This document shows positions 56,053-64,000 of a stretch of DNA of 64,000 nucleotides, in pieces. The stretch lies in contig OY726560.1 of the NCBI GenBank assembly GCA_963383645.1, positions 154,418,488-154,482,487 of the forward strand, written 5' to 3'. Within the stretch, counting starts at the first letter, position 1, and every line of letters starts with the position of its first letter. A program made the translations under genes and the position numbers. Below the pieces are notes generated by a model. The model did no database searches, had not been told where the DNA came from, and saw nothing but the letters and a program-made list of their open reading frames with translations. The DNA is from Muscardinus avellanarius. Taxonomy: Eukaryota > Chordata > Mammalia > Rodentia > Gliridae.

Positions 56053-57109
56053 CAGCTGCCGAGCGCTGCACTTTGACACAGCTGGCAGTACAGCCGTGCT
56101 TACACAGCATCGCGACCAACACATGAACAGGGTGTTGTGCCTTTAGGATGGCTGCAACGTCAGCAGGTAGCAGGACATTTCCAGCTCCATCATGATCTTA
56201 TGGGACCGCTGCCACCTATAAAGCCCAGTGTTGACCAAAACTCTGTCCTATGGCACATGGCTATCTTAACCCATTGGCTCATCTGCGGGGCCAGTACAGA
56301 GATGAGGAAATGGAAGCCTAAAGAAGTTGAGTGACTGTCCCAGGCCCCGCAGCAGTGAGTGGCAGGGAGCCCTTGTTACCCACACAGTGCCCTCGCCCCC
56401 AGTGCCTGCCGCACACCCGAGTCATTATGCTGTGGGAGAGTTACGGCACCTCTGTGCAGGGCCCTGCACCTGTAGTCTCAAAGGTATATCCTGCTAGGGA
56501 AAGCAAGCCAGGGCAGGTAATTAACTGACAAACTTGTGGACCACACTGTGGCCAAGTGGGAGAAGGATGCTTAAGCCATGACTGGCTGAAACCAGAGAAT
56601 CTCCAGTAAAAAAGTTGGGAAGAGATTTGAGATACATTTTAAATGCACCAGTAAATCTTCCCTTTCAAAAGAAATACATGGCAAATTCTTTGATAATGCA
56701 GATGAGCGTCCTCAAATCTATTTGTCAGTGTGATGTTTTTGTGCCTTGACTTAAGGAACTCTATTGCACAATCAACACAGCCGTGATGACTTTTGTCCGC
56801 CTGTTTGTTTCTCCTGGTTCTGTTAGGGCATTTTGTACAGATGTTTCCAATTGTTATGCAGGAGAATTTGCCAAAGTCTCCCTTGGTGATTCTTTCCAGA
56901 GCATTAAAGTTTAGGGGGAAAAATCATTCTTCTAAAGAAGTCATAAAAACTTAATTTGACCTATTTTTTCTATGATTCAGTTTTTTACATTTAACTCTTT
57001 AGTTTTTGAAAATTGTGTTTGAGAAATGAATCTTGGAACTTCTTTGTTTTTATCGGATCAGAACTCAATGACCTCAACTAATTTTGTGCTTTCTTTACCC
57101 TTACTATTT
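56053..57109. other. unique non-coding DNA, possible conserved stretch
   Basis: No gene. The interval 56650-56920 is AT-rich and repeat-free (TTCTTTGATAATGCAGATG, CTATTGCACAATCAACACAG, CCAATTGTTATGCAGGAG) and could be regulatory. A MIR-like trace lies at 56280-56340. Confidence 0.3.
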
Positions 57110-57760
57110 GTATGATTTTTCTCCTTTTCTCCTTCATTCTCACTCTCTTCTCAGAAGCCCCATGCACATCCTTCTAATCATTCATTTGTGAATCACACAC
57201 ATACTATATACATACGCATACTGCCTTTTATTATCATATGCATTATTCTGTCACTTGCTTTCTTCCATTACCATGTCCTAGAGACATTTCCTACACTCCA
57301 GTCAGTGATGGCCACACAGTACTCCATGGGTTCGTGCATTTTATTTAACCAACTCCCTAGTAACGAGTATTTAGGTTGTTTCCAGTTTCTTACTATTGAC
57401 AACAATGAAGCAATGAATATCCTTGCTATGTGTTTAGTCGAAGCTGCGTAAAATCTTTCTTTGCATTAAATTGCCAATAAATGGAATTATTAGATCCGAT
57501 TTTAAATATAGATACATAGATATAACATCAAATGATCTTCTAAAACTCACCCTCCGTTTGCATTCCAATGGCAGTGGATGCACAGACACTTGCTATGATC
57601 TCTCTTTTTCATTCTTAAATACATAGTGGGTGAACATAACCTTGCTGTGTTTTTTAATATGTACTTAATGTGCATTTTTATTATGATTGACCAAGTGCAT
57701 TTCCTTCTATATGAAAAGCCTCTTTGTGGAATACATTAAAAATAAAAGAAACGGAATATC
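57110..57760 (-). mobile_element. ancient L1 3'-region relic
   Basis: The + strand reads GTACTCCATGGGTTCGTGC, CATTTTATTTAACCAACTCC, GTATTTAGGTTGTTTCCAG, ACAATGAAGCAATGAATATCC, TTGCCAATAAATGGAATTATT. Reverse complement of an old L1 3' region, related to but distinct from 23931. Confidence 0.7.
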
Positions 57761-58609
57761 AGTGAAGTGCCATGCCGGTTGGGCTTAGTGAGAAGGGAGA
57801 GAAATAACAGCCTCATCTCAGTGGATCAGGAGCTGGTCAGACAGCTCATTCACAGAGACAGGATCTTTCACAGAGAAACTGCCACCATGCTGTGAGAGCT
57901 GCTGGCTGGGGCTGGGCAGAGAGCCCATGCCAGGGGCGTGGACAGGTGGAGCTGGCCGAGGAGCTGTTCTTTAGATGTGCAAGTAGTTCCCTTGCAATTG
58001 GTGCCTTGCCAAGGCAGTGCAGGCGAGCCTGGGTGCTCAGCGGAAGTCTCCTTGTACAGCTGTGTTACCTGGCCCACATTCTCTTAGTTTCCTAGAAATT
58101 GAACCTTTTACAATCCATCTGCATGCAGGGCAGTGCCTGTTTCTAATTCTCTGGAAACCTCCGAGGTGTCAGGGCCCTTAGAATTTAGCAGGTGAGTGCA
58201 CCTCTTAGGCTGCCTCTGAGGACATTGCTAACCTGGCTAGATCTGCCTTTGGAAGCCATGTGGTCAGGGAGCAGATAGAGGAGATACAGAGGAGAGCTGC
58301 TGATCAAGGAAGACCTTTAAGATTGTCCCTTCCTTCTGCACACCAGCCAGATGGTTGGTGGAGTGCTAAGACTCCTGTATTCCAATTAGTTCCCATCCAG
58401 ACCTAAAACATAGTAAGACCTAACAAATATCCTTCCAAATATTGAAAGCACATACTTCAAACTATAGAGGAAAACTCAGGTCAGTCATGAGCAACCTGGG
58501 GCAGAGGGGTTCCTTGCACCAACAACAATCGGCTCAGTCACTCTCAGACTGAGCTTGCCTGGGTTTGGGCTTCAACTTTTGTGTCCTGCACCCATTTTAT
58601 TAGCTGCAG
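57761..58609. other. unique non-coding DNA
   Basis: No gene or recognised repeat. Confidence 0.45.
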
Positions 58610-59100
58610 AAATGACCCGGCTTGAGATTCCAAAGAAATCACCAAAATATTTTGAATGAAAACACTAGAAGGGATCCCATTCATTTGCATGTTTCAGAAA
58701 GGCAACAATATTATGTCCCCCTGGCATTTATTTATTTCCTGAAATGTGAGAGTTAAAGTAAGAAAAAAATCAAGTTTCTGTGAATATAGAGCAACAGAGA
58801 GTTTCATGAAGATGATTGTTTGGGGCCGTCACATTGCCAGTGGTTCAGGACTGTGAAGAGAGATGCCATGAGAGAGAATACTTTTGTTATGATATTTCAT
58901 TAATTCCATTGTTTTGTGGTGGGAAAACGATAAATAATTTAATGTCTTTAAGCCATAGAAACAGAATGTTATGGGCTTGTGGTTTCCCAACATTTATGAC
59001 ATGGCTTTATACAGACATCCAAGGAATGAATGCAGAATATTTTGGAAACGATTCAGCTGGTTAATAGGGTTGGCACAAATAGGACCCTGGAATGAGTCCA
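58610..59100. promoter_or_regulatory. candidate conserved non-coding element
   Basis: Long AT-rich repeat-free block with CATTCATTTGCATGTTTCAG (octamer-like ATTTGCAT), GGCAACAATATTATG, GATATTTCATTAATTCCATTG, AACGATAAATAATTTAATG and AACGATTCAGCTGGTTAATAG. Dense POU, SOX and homeodomain-like sites. Inferred enhancer. Confidence 0.42.
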
Positions 59101-59164
59101 TCGTGGGCATGCTGGGGAATTTGTGCAAGGCTCTTCCTTTCTCTAGATCGCAGTTATCCAGTTA

Positions 59165-60350
59165 ATAAAATGATAGAGACATCTGCTTCTCTTCCTGATG
59201 GAGTGATAGCACCAGATTTTCACTCCCACCTTAAATGAACAGAAAGCGGAATAACATATAAAACCGCAGACAGTGCAGAACATTGATTCCTGAAAAGAAA
59301 GGAAGAAGTTGAGTCCAGTGACTGATGGAGCCTGAAAGTGTGTGGCGGGCTCACTGCAGACACAGGGTGCAAACCAACCTAGGTCTTACAAAGGTTGAGA
59401 AAGCTTGCAGTTCACGAAAGCCACGTCGCTAGGGGCTGTGAAATGAATACTGGAGAAGAAGCAGCTTCTCAGAGCAAGAGAACTCCAAAGATGTGCAAAG
59501 GGATTCCCTCAAGCCTTGGACTAAATGTTAGATCTGTGTGTGTGTGAAAAGACGCCAGGAAAAGAACATCTGGAGTTGTAGGAGCTGGCAGAACAAGCTC
59601 AGATCTCACACAGGGCGGGAAAGACCTACCGCTACATGGACGTCGAATGGAATATTCCCAAGGAGGGCTGCAGGGGTGGCAAGGCTGCCCTGTGCTGCAA
59701 GCTCTTCTTTCTTCTTTCATAGAACTTAAGAGAAATTGGAAAAGGCTCAAAGTGACTTCACTGGGCTCCAGAACAATGACCAACCTGGCGTGAAGGAATA
59801 CAACAAAATCTAGCAACTGAAAGCAAGTCTCCAAAGAGGCAAGAAAATATCACACATATTCAGGAGGAAAAAAAAAATCAATGAAAAAAATAGATTCAGA
59901 AATGACACAAATGGCTGGGCGTGGTGGCACACGCTTGTAATCCCCGCCCTTGGGAGGCAGAGACAGGAGGATCGCGCAGGTTCGAAGCCAGCCGCGCTGG
60001 CTTAGGGCTTAGAAGACCCTGTTTCCAAAAATAAAATAGGTCTGAGAGTGTAGCCCGGAGATAGACGGGCTTCCAGGAACCCCAGTACCACCAAAAAAAA
60101 AAAAAAAAAAAAAAAAGAAATGACACAAATGATAGAATGAGCAGCTAAGACGGTGGAAACAGTTGAATACATATATTCTCTTTGTTTGAGAAAGTCAAGG
60201 AGAGTGTGAATGTGATGAAACAGAAGAAAGATATATTTGAAAACCATGTAAAACTTCTAGAGATGAAAATATGCTGATCAGCATTAACAGAAAATAGAAG
60301 AAGAGCAAGAAAATAGAGAACTTGCAAAATAAAATAAAATTTACTTGATT
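59165..60350 (+). mobile_element. ancient L1, 5' region in sense, interrupted by a SINE
   Basis: 59165-59913 resembles an L1M-type 5' UTR region (CGGAATAACATATAAAACCG, AGAACAATGACCAACC). After the SINE, 60132-60350 reads AACCATGTAAAACTTCTAGA, GATGAAAATATGCTGATCAG, CATTAACAGAAAATAG, the start of the ORF1 region of old L1s. Frames are broken. Confidence 0.5.
59914..60115 (+). mobile_element. young-type dimeric SINE with perfect TSD
   Basis: GCTGGGCGTGGTGGCACACG, left B box GGTTCGAAGCC, right half GAGTGTAGCCCGGAGATAG, ending CCCAGTACCACC and a long A tail. AGAAATGACACAAATG occurs on both sides (59898-59913 and 60116-60131): a 16-bp perfect target-site duplication. Confidence 0.95.
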
Positions 60351-60460
60351 TACATTCGTAGGTCATTTTACTATTCGAGTTGCAGAATACATGTTGTTTT
60401 CTAGATCTTGTAGAAAATAGAACATGCTTGATACAGCAAAACACAGTACATGTAAAAGGA

Positions 60461-60461
<1 letters not shown>

Positions 60462-60502
<41 letters not shown>
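60462..60502. repeat. (AC)n microsatellite
   Basis: About 20 AC units; not on a SINE tail. Confidence 0.95.
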
Positions 60503-60506
<4 letters not shown>

Positions 60507-60660
60507 TCAAATAGCACGAATAAATTTCTATTCTTTTGTACAAATCTATACTTCTGTCTATTATCATTTGTCTTTTATGTGCTGAAACATTTCTTATAGT
60601 GTGGGCTTGTTGGTAATGAATTCCTTTAACTTTTGTATGTCAGAAAAAGGTTGTTGTCTT

Positions 60661-60860
60661 GCCGGGCGTGATGGCGCACGCTTGTAATCCCCGCGCTTGG
60701 GAGGCGGAGACAGGAGGATCGCGCAGGTTCGAAGCCAGCCGCGCTGGCATTAAGAGACCCTGTTTCAAAAATATAAAATAGGTCTGGGAGTGTAGCCCGG
60801 AGGTAGAAGGGCTTCCAGGAACCCCAGTACCACCAAAAAAAAAAAAAAAGAAAGAAAGAA
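60661..60860 (+). mobile_element. young-type dimeric SINE with perfect TSD
   Basis: GCCGGGCGTGATGGCGCACG, left B box GGTTCGAAGCC, linker CCGCGCTGGCATTAAGAG, right half GAGTGTAGCCCGGAGGTAG. AGAAAAAGGTTGTTGTCTT flanks it on both sides (60642-60660 and 60861-60879), a 19-bp perfect target-site duplication. It splits the old L1. Confidence 0.95.
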
Positions 60861-61436
60861 AGAAAAAGGTTGTTGTCTTGAGTATTTCTGAAGATATTTT
60901 GGTTTAGAGCATTCTAAGTTGATAGGTTTTTGTTTTCTCTGAGTTAAAGATATTTCTTCAGTCCCTTTTTGCTTGCATTTTTTGACAAGAAATCCACCAT
61001 CACCCTCATCTTTATTTCTTTGTATATAATGTCTCTTTGGCCTAGCTTTTTCCAATATTATATTTTTCACTAGTTTTGAAAAGTTTTACTATCATCTACC
61101 TTGGTATGGCTTTTTCTTCATATTTCTTGTGATTAAAGTTCATTGAAGTTTGGATATAGTAGATTGATAATGAATTTGGAAACTTTAAGCCATTATTTCT
61201 TCATATAGGTTTGTTTCCTCCTTTTCTCCCCTTTAGAACTTACATCACAGCTCACAAATGCTGCTCATTAATTTTTTCCCTTTGTGTATTCCAGTTTGCG
61301 TGGTTTCTAACGCTGTCTTTAAGCTCACTGAAATTTTCTTCCACAATATTTAATTGGCATGCCAATTTTTATCTCAGGTTTTATAGCTTTCATATTTATA
61401 AGTTCAACTTTGCTTAAAACAAAACACCCATGTCTC

Positions 61437-61663
61437 TTCTTTTTTTTTTTTTTCCCTTTAGTGGGTCTGGGGATGGAACCCAGGGACATTAGACCTCCGA
61501 GCCACACCCCCTGCCCTGTTTTTTATTCTTTATTTTTGAAACAGGTCTCACTGAGTTGCGGAGGGCCTCACTAAGTGGCTGAGGCTGTCCGCGAACCTCC
61601 ATCCTCCGGTCTCAGCCTCCCGAATGCTGGGGTTACAAGCGTGCGCCGCCACCACACCCGGCT
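61437..61663 (-). mobile_element. dimeric B1/ID-type SINE with TSD
   Basis: T run, GGATGGAACCCAGGGACATT, CTCCGAGCCACACCCCCTGC, GTTGCGGAGGGCCTCACTAA, ending ACCACACCCGGCT. CCCATGTCTC flanks it (61427-61436 and 61664-61673). Confidence 0.92.
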
Positions 61664-61670
61664 CCCATGT

Positions 61671-61785
61671 CTCCTCCTCCTCCTCCTCCTCCTCCTCCTC
61701 CTCCTCCTCCTCCTCCTCCTCCTCCTCCTCCTCCTCCTCTTCTTCTTCTTCTTCTTCTTCTTCTTCTTCTTCTTCTTCTTCTTTT
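61671..61785. repeat. (CTC)n(TTC)n polypyrimidine microsatellite
   Basis: About 20 CTC units followed by about 15 TTC units. It begins exactly in the right-hand target-site copy of the SINE at 61437 (CATGTCTCCTCCTCC). Confidence 0.95.
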
Positions 61786-61821
61786 TTAAATTTTGTTTGC
61801 TCCTTTCTAATTTATTTTCTT

Positions 61822-62035
61822 TTTTTTAAACAAAATTTTTTATTGAACATAAATGGTATACATTTAAACTATATTTGGTGCCCTCTCCCTCCTGCCCCTG
61901 TTTTCCCTTCCCCCCTCCCACCAATGGTTGTCCAGGTTAACCATGTCATATTCATAATTTTACACATCTTCAGATGTAGACCCTCATTAATCAAGATCAG
62001 CCTTCCTCCTCTCCTATCTTTCCATTCAAACTTTG
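61822..62035 (-). mobile_element. possible younger L1 3' end, truncated
   Basis: T-rich start (reverse A tail), AAATTTTTTATTGAACAT-like sequence, then a long C-rich run (CCCTCTCCCTCCTGCCCCTG, CCCTTCCCCCCTCCCACC). On the minus strand that run is a G-rich polypurine tract, a typical feature of L1 3' UTRs. It interrupts the old L1 at 60560-62470. Boundaries approximate. Confidence 0.4.
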
Positions 62036-62471
62036 CTGATATTTCCCCTCCATTAGTCTTTTCTTTACCTTTTTGAACACAAGGAATATAAGTGCAATGA
62101 CTTTTAATGTCCTTGTCTGCTAAGTCTAAGATGTGGGACATTTTCTGGTTGGTTTTTATTGATTAAATTTTCTTTTCATTTTGGACCCTATTTTTTTATG
62201 CCTGGTAGTTTTTGGCTGGGTACTAGAATTATAAATTTTAGTGCTGGGTGTTTTTGAATTTTTATAATTTGTTGTTTGTTCTGGGATGTAGCTAAGAATT
62301 AACTTGGTCCCAATGGGTATTGATCTTGAGATTTTTAAAATTCAAAACAGGAGAAGCATTTAGGCTATGGACTAACTATTCCTCACTATGGAGGCAAGAC
62401 GCTATTGAATGCGCTCCCACTGGTCTATGAATTATGAGTTTTCAGTATGGTTATTAGGAATAAGCGCAATT

Positions 62472-62693
62472 TTATTTATTTTATTTTTTGTGGTACTGAG
62501 GATGGAACCTAGGAACATTCTACCTCTGAACTACAACCCCAGCCCTATTTGTTATTCTTTATTTTGAAACAGGATCTCACTTGGTTGTAAAGGGCCTCAC
62601 CAAATATTAGCTGAGGCTGTCTGTGAACCTTGATCCTCCTGTCTCAGCCTCTCAAATGCTGAGATCATAAGTGTGCACCACCACGCCTGGCTC
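62472..62693 (-). mobile_element. dimeric B1/ID-type SINE with TSD
   Basis: GAGGATGGAACCTAGGAAC, CTCTGAACTACAACCCCAGC, TCACTTGGTTGTAAAGGGCC, ending CCACGCCTGGCT. Flanks ATAAGCGCAATT (62460-62471) and ATAAGCTCTATT (62694-62705) form an imperfect target-site duplication. Confidence 0.9.
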
Positions 62694-62705
62694 ATAAGCT
62701 CTATT

Positions 62706-63169
62706 CTTAATTCTGTGAGGAATCTGAGTCCTGTTCCCTGTAATTATTAGGGGAGGTCTATTTCCAGGTTTAGCTAATTTCCTGAAACACATGAACTGAT
62801 CACTACTTAGCTGAATACTCCTTGGAGACTCTTTGGATGTCTGGAATTCTTTCTCTATTACACTCTGTCCCATGAACTCTGCCTATATTGCTTTCTCCAA
62901 GCTGTCAACATCATCTCCTCAACAAAGGGAGTCTACTAAACTCTTCCTGGGGCTGACCTCCCTTTGTTGAGGCCTCGAGAGTACTTCAGGATTGGTTTTC
63001 AGACAGCAAATTGACAAAATTGTATGCTTCATTTCATTTGTTTCATATTACTTAGAAATAATCACTTCCCCTAATGTATAAAATCTTGAAAACCAGTGTC
63101 TTGAAATTTCTTACCAATTGCAGCTTTTTAAAAAAGTTATTTTATATTGAAGTGTAAACACAGTGCCTG
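62706..63169. other. AT-rich non-coding DNA
   Basis: No gene. It may continue the old L1 material, but I see no decisive motif. Confidence 0.35.
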
Positions 63170-63294
63170 TGACATTATGTCTTGGTTGGAAGCAAAAGAT
63201 TCACCACAAGAGAATTAAGTTAAAAATCAACAACAAACATATTTGGGAAATACTCATATATTTGGAAGTTGAACCACATACTTTAAATAACCTA
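63170..63294 (+). mobile_element. old L1 ORF2 fragment
   Basis: The frame gives KLKINNKHIWEILIYLEVE then PHTLNN, which follows the L1 ORF2 segment of the type INNK...LE...NTLLNNQW. It stops at AATAACCTATGG, where GC-rich sequence begins abruptly, so the next element appears inserted into it. Confidence 0.6.
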
Positions 63295-64000
63295 TGGTGG
63301 GGGGGTCCCAGGCGGGGGTTGCGCGCGGGGCACGCCAGTCGGGGCCCGGGTTGCGGGACTCTGGGCCCCGGGCCGGACCGCGCATAGCACGCCAGACCCC
63401 TGGAGAACCAGGCCTAGTACCCTGGGTCCCGGGCGGGGGTCACACGGGGCACGCCAGCTGGGGCCTGGGTCGTGGGACTCTGGGCCCCAGGCAGAGTAGT
63501 GCGGAGCACGCTGGACCCATGGGGAAACCGACCGGGTCACAGTGCTACTGAGTGCCTGATCCCACTACCTCCTCAAACCACATATATTGTCTTCTCTTAT
63601 TAAAAAAAAAAAAAAGGAAAAAAAAAGAAAAAGAAAAAAATATCGGAGAGGAGTTAAGAAAGCATTGGCGGATGCCAGGACACTGGAGATACAGACAAAA
63701 CTTATCCAAATGCACTGGAACTTATGGAAAACTTCCCCGTGAAGGAGGACTGCTGTTTCTCTATATTGTTAATAATCTTGGACATCACCTGTAAGGAGAG
63801 AGTTTAGCGGAGACCAAGGAGAAAGGCGGTGTTGAAAGCGGTCTCCACGATGGCGGTGGAGACTTGTATTCAGGAGAAGCAGAAACTGGATCCTACCAAC
63901 CTTATGTTTTTGGATAAATTACACCAAATGTCGAATGCTACCTTCACGCATGCTTAGGAACACTGGACAACATTCAGAGTGAAAAAAGAGCCTGGGAAGG
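63295..64000 (+). mobile_element. probable 5' end (promoter/5' UTR) of a young L1, running off the window
   Basis: An abrupt switch from AT-rich old L1 to a CpG-dense block at 63295. First come two tandem monomers (63306-63549), then a short unique part, an A-rich stretch (63601-63640) and a leader with GGAGAGGAGTTAAGAAAGC, GTCTCCACGATGGCGGTGGA and CTTATGTTTTTGGATAAATT. CGATGGCGG resembles the YY1-type site found in L1 leaders. No ORF1 start is reached. Tandem GC-rich monomers followed by a leader is the rodent L1 5' UTR plan. An LTR or a gene CpG island is less likely because the block lies in broken L1 DNA. Confidence 0.5.
63306..63549 (+). repeat. two 121-bp GC-rich tandem monomers
   Basis: Monomer 1 (63306-63426) begins TCCCAGGCGGGGGTTG and monomer 2 (63427 to about 63549) begins TCCCGGGCGGGGGTCA. 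Both contain GGGGCACGCCAG, then GGGACTCTGGGCCCC, then AGCACGC. Similarity is high at the start and falls toward the 3' end of monomer 2. Confidence 0.85.

Larger units (their letters stand above)
60560..62470 (-). mobile_element. ancient L1 (HAL1/L1M-like), reverse, carved up by later insertions
   Basis: The + strand shows, in order, GTGGGCTTGTTGGTAATGAA, TTTTGTATGTCAGAAAAAGG, AAGAAATCCACCATCACCC, TTTGGAAACTTTAAGCCATT, TTTAAGCTCACTGAAATTTTC, TTTTAATGTCCTTGTCTGCT and AAGTCTAAGATGTGGGACA. These match the reverse complement of an old L1 in the right order once the insertions at 60661, 61437, 61671 and 61822 are removed. Confidence 0.65.

Noticed and set aside
63295..63550. CpG island of a gene promoter
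   Set aside because: The GC-rich part is a tandem monomer pair set in broken L1 DNA, followed by an L1-like leader; no exon is visible. Not fully excluded, because the window ends too soon.

Overview
This window looks like non-coding mammalian nuclear DNA. I found no protein-coding gene, rRNA, tRNA gene or CRISPR array that I can defend. Every long open frame is short (about 215 codons or less) and is low-complexity, microsatellite-derived, inside a repeat, or without any recognisable domain. The repeat content points to a rodent. Dimeric SINEs with a 7SL/B1-like left half and an ID/tRNA-like right half (the B1-dID architecture) are abundant, and there are MT/ORR1-like MaLR LTRs, ancient L1, L2 and MIR. 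B1-dID-type dimers are known from squirrels, mountain beaver and dormice, so a squirrel-related (sciuromorph) rodent is my best inference. The species cannot be fixed by reading alone.

Layout. 1-13 kb: mostly unique sequence with MIR/L2 relics and several blocks that look like conserved regulatory DNA. The clearest are 3.88-4.56, 4.96-5.13 and 8.02-8.35 kb, with TAAT-rich homeodomain-type motifs and preserved CpGs. 9-23 kb: scattered SINEs, solo MaLR LTRs and microsatellites. 23.1-28.1 kb: an AT-rich core made of two ancient L1 copies whose 3' ends face each other. 28.2-29.4 kb: a three-level nest of SINE in SINE in LTR. 29.4-56 kb: GC-richer, mostly unique DNA with many MIR/L2 relics, MaLR LTRs, a 25-bp near-perfect palindrome at 43.33 kb, two CTCF-like motifs (41.24 and 53.46 kb) and further conserved-looking blocks at 30.3, 33.7, 36.8 and 45.3 kb. 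56-64 kb: a conserved-looking block at 58.6 kb, then layered old L1s with recent SINE insertions that keep target-site duplications. The window ends in what appears to be the 5' end (tandem GC-rich promoter monomers plus 5' UTR) of a young L1 running off the right edge.

Nothing here works as a gene system. The readable biology is retrotransposon stratigraphy plus a probable set of long-range enhancers, as expected of an intergenic or large-intron region near a developmental regulator. The most unusual items are a young SINE subfamily whose tRNA-like half has lost its internal promoter boxes while the 7SL half keeps a perfect B box, the L1 promoter monomers, and the repeated growth of (AC)n microsatellites from SINE tails. 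Repeat family names come from memory of consensus features, not from a search.
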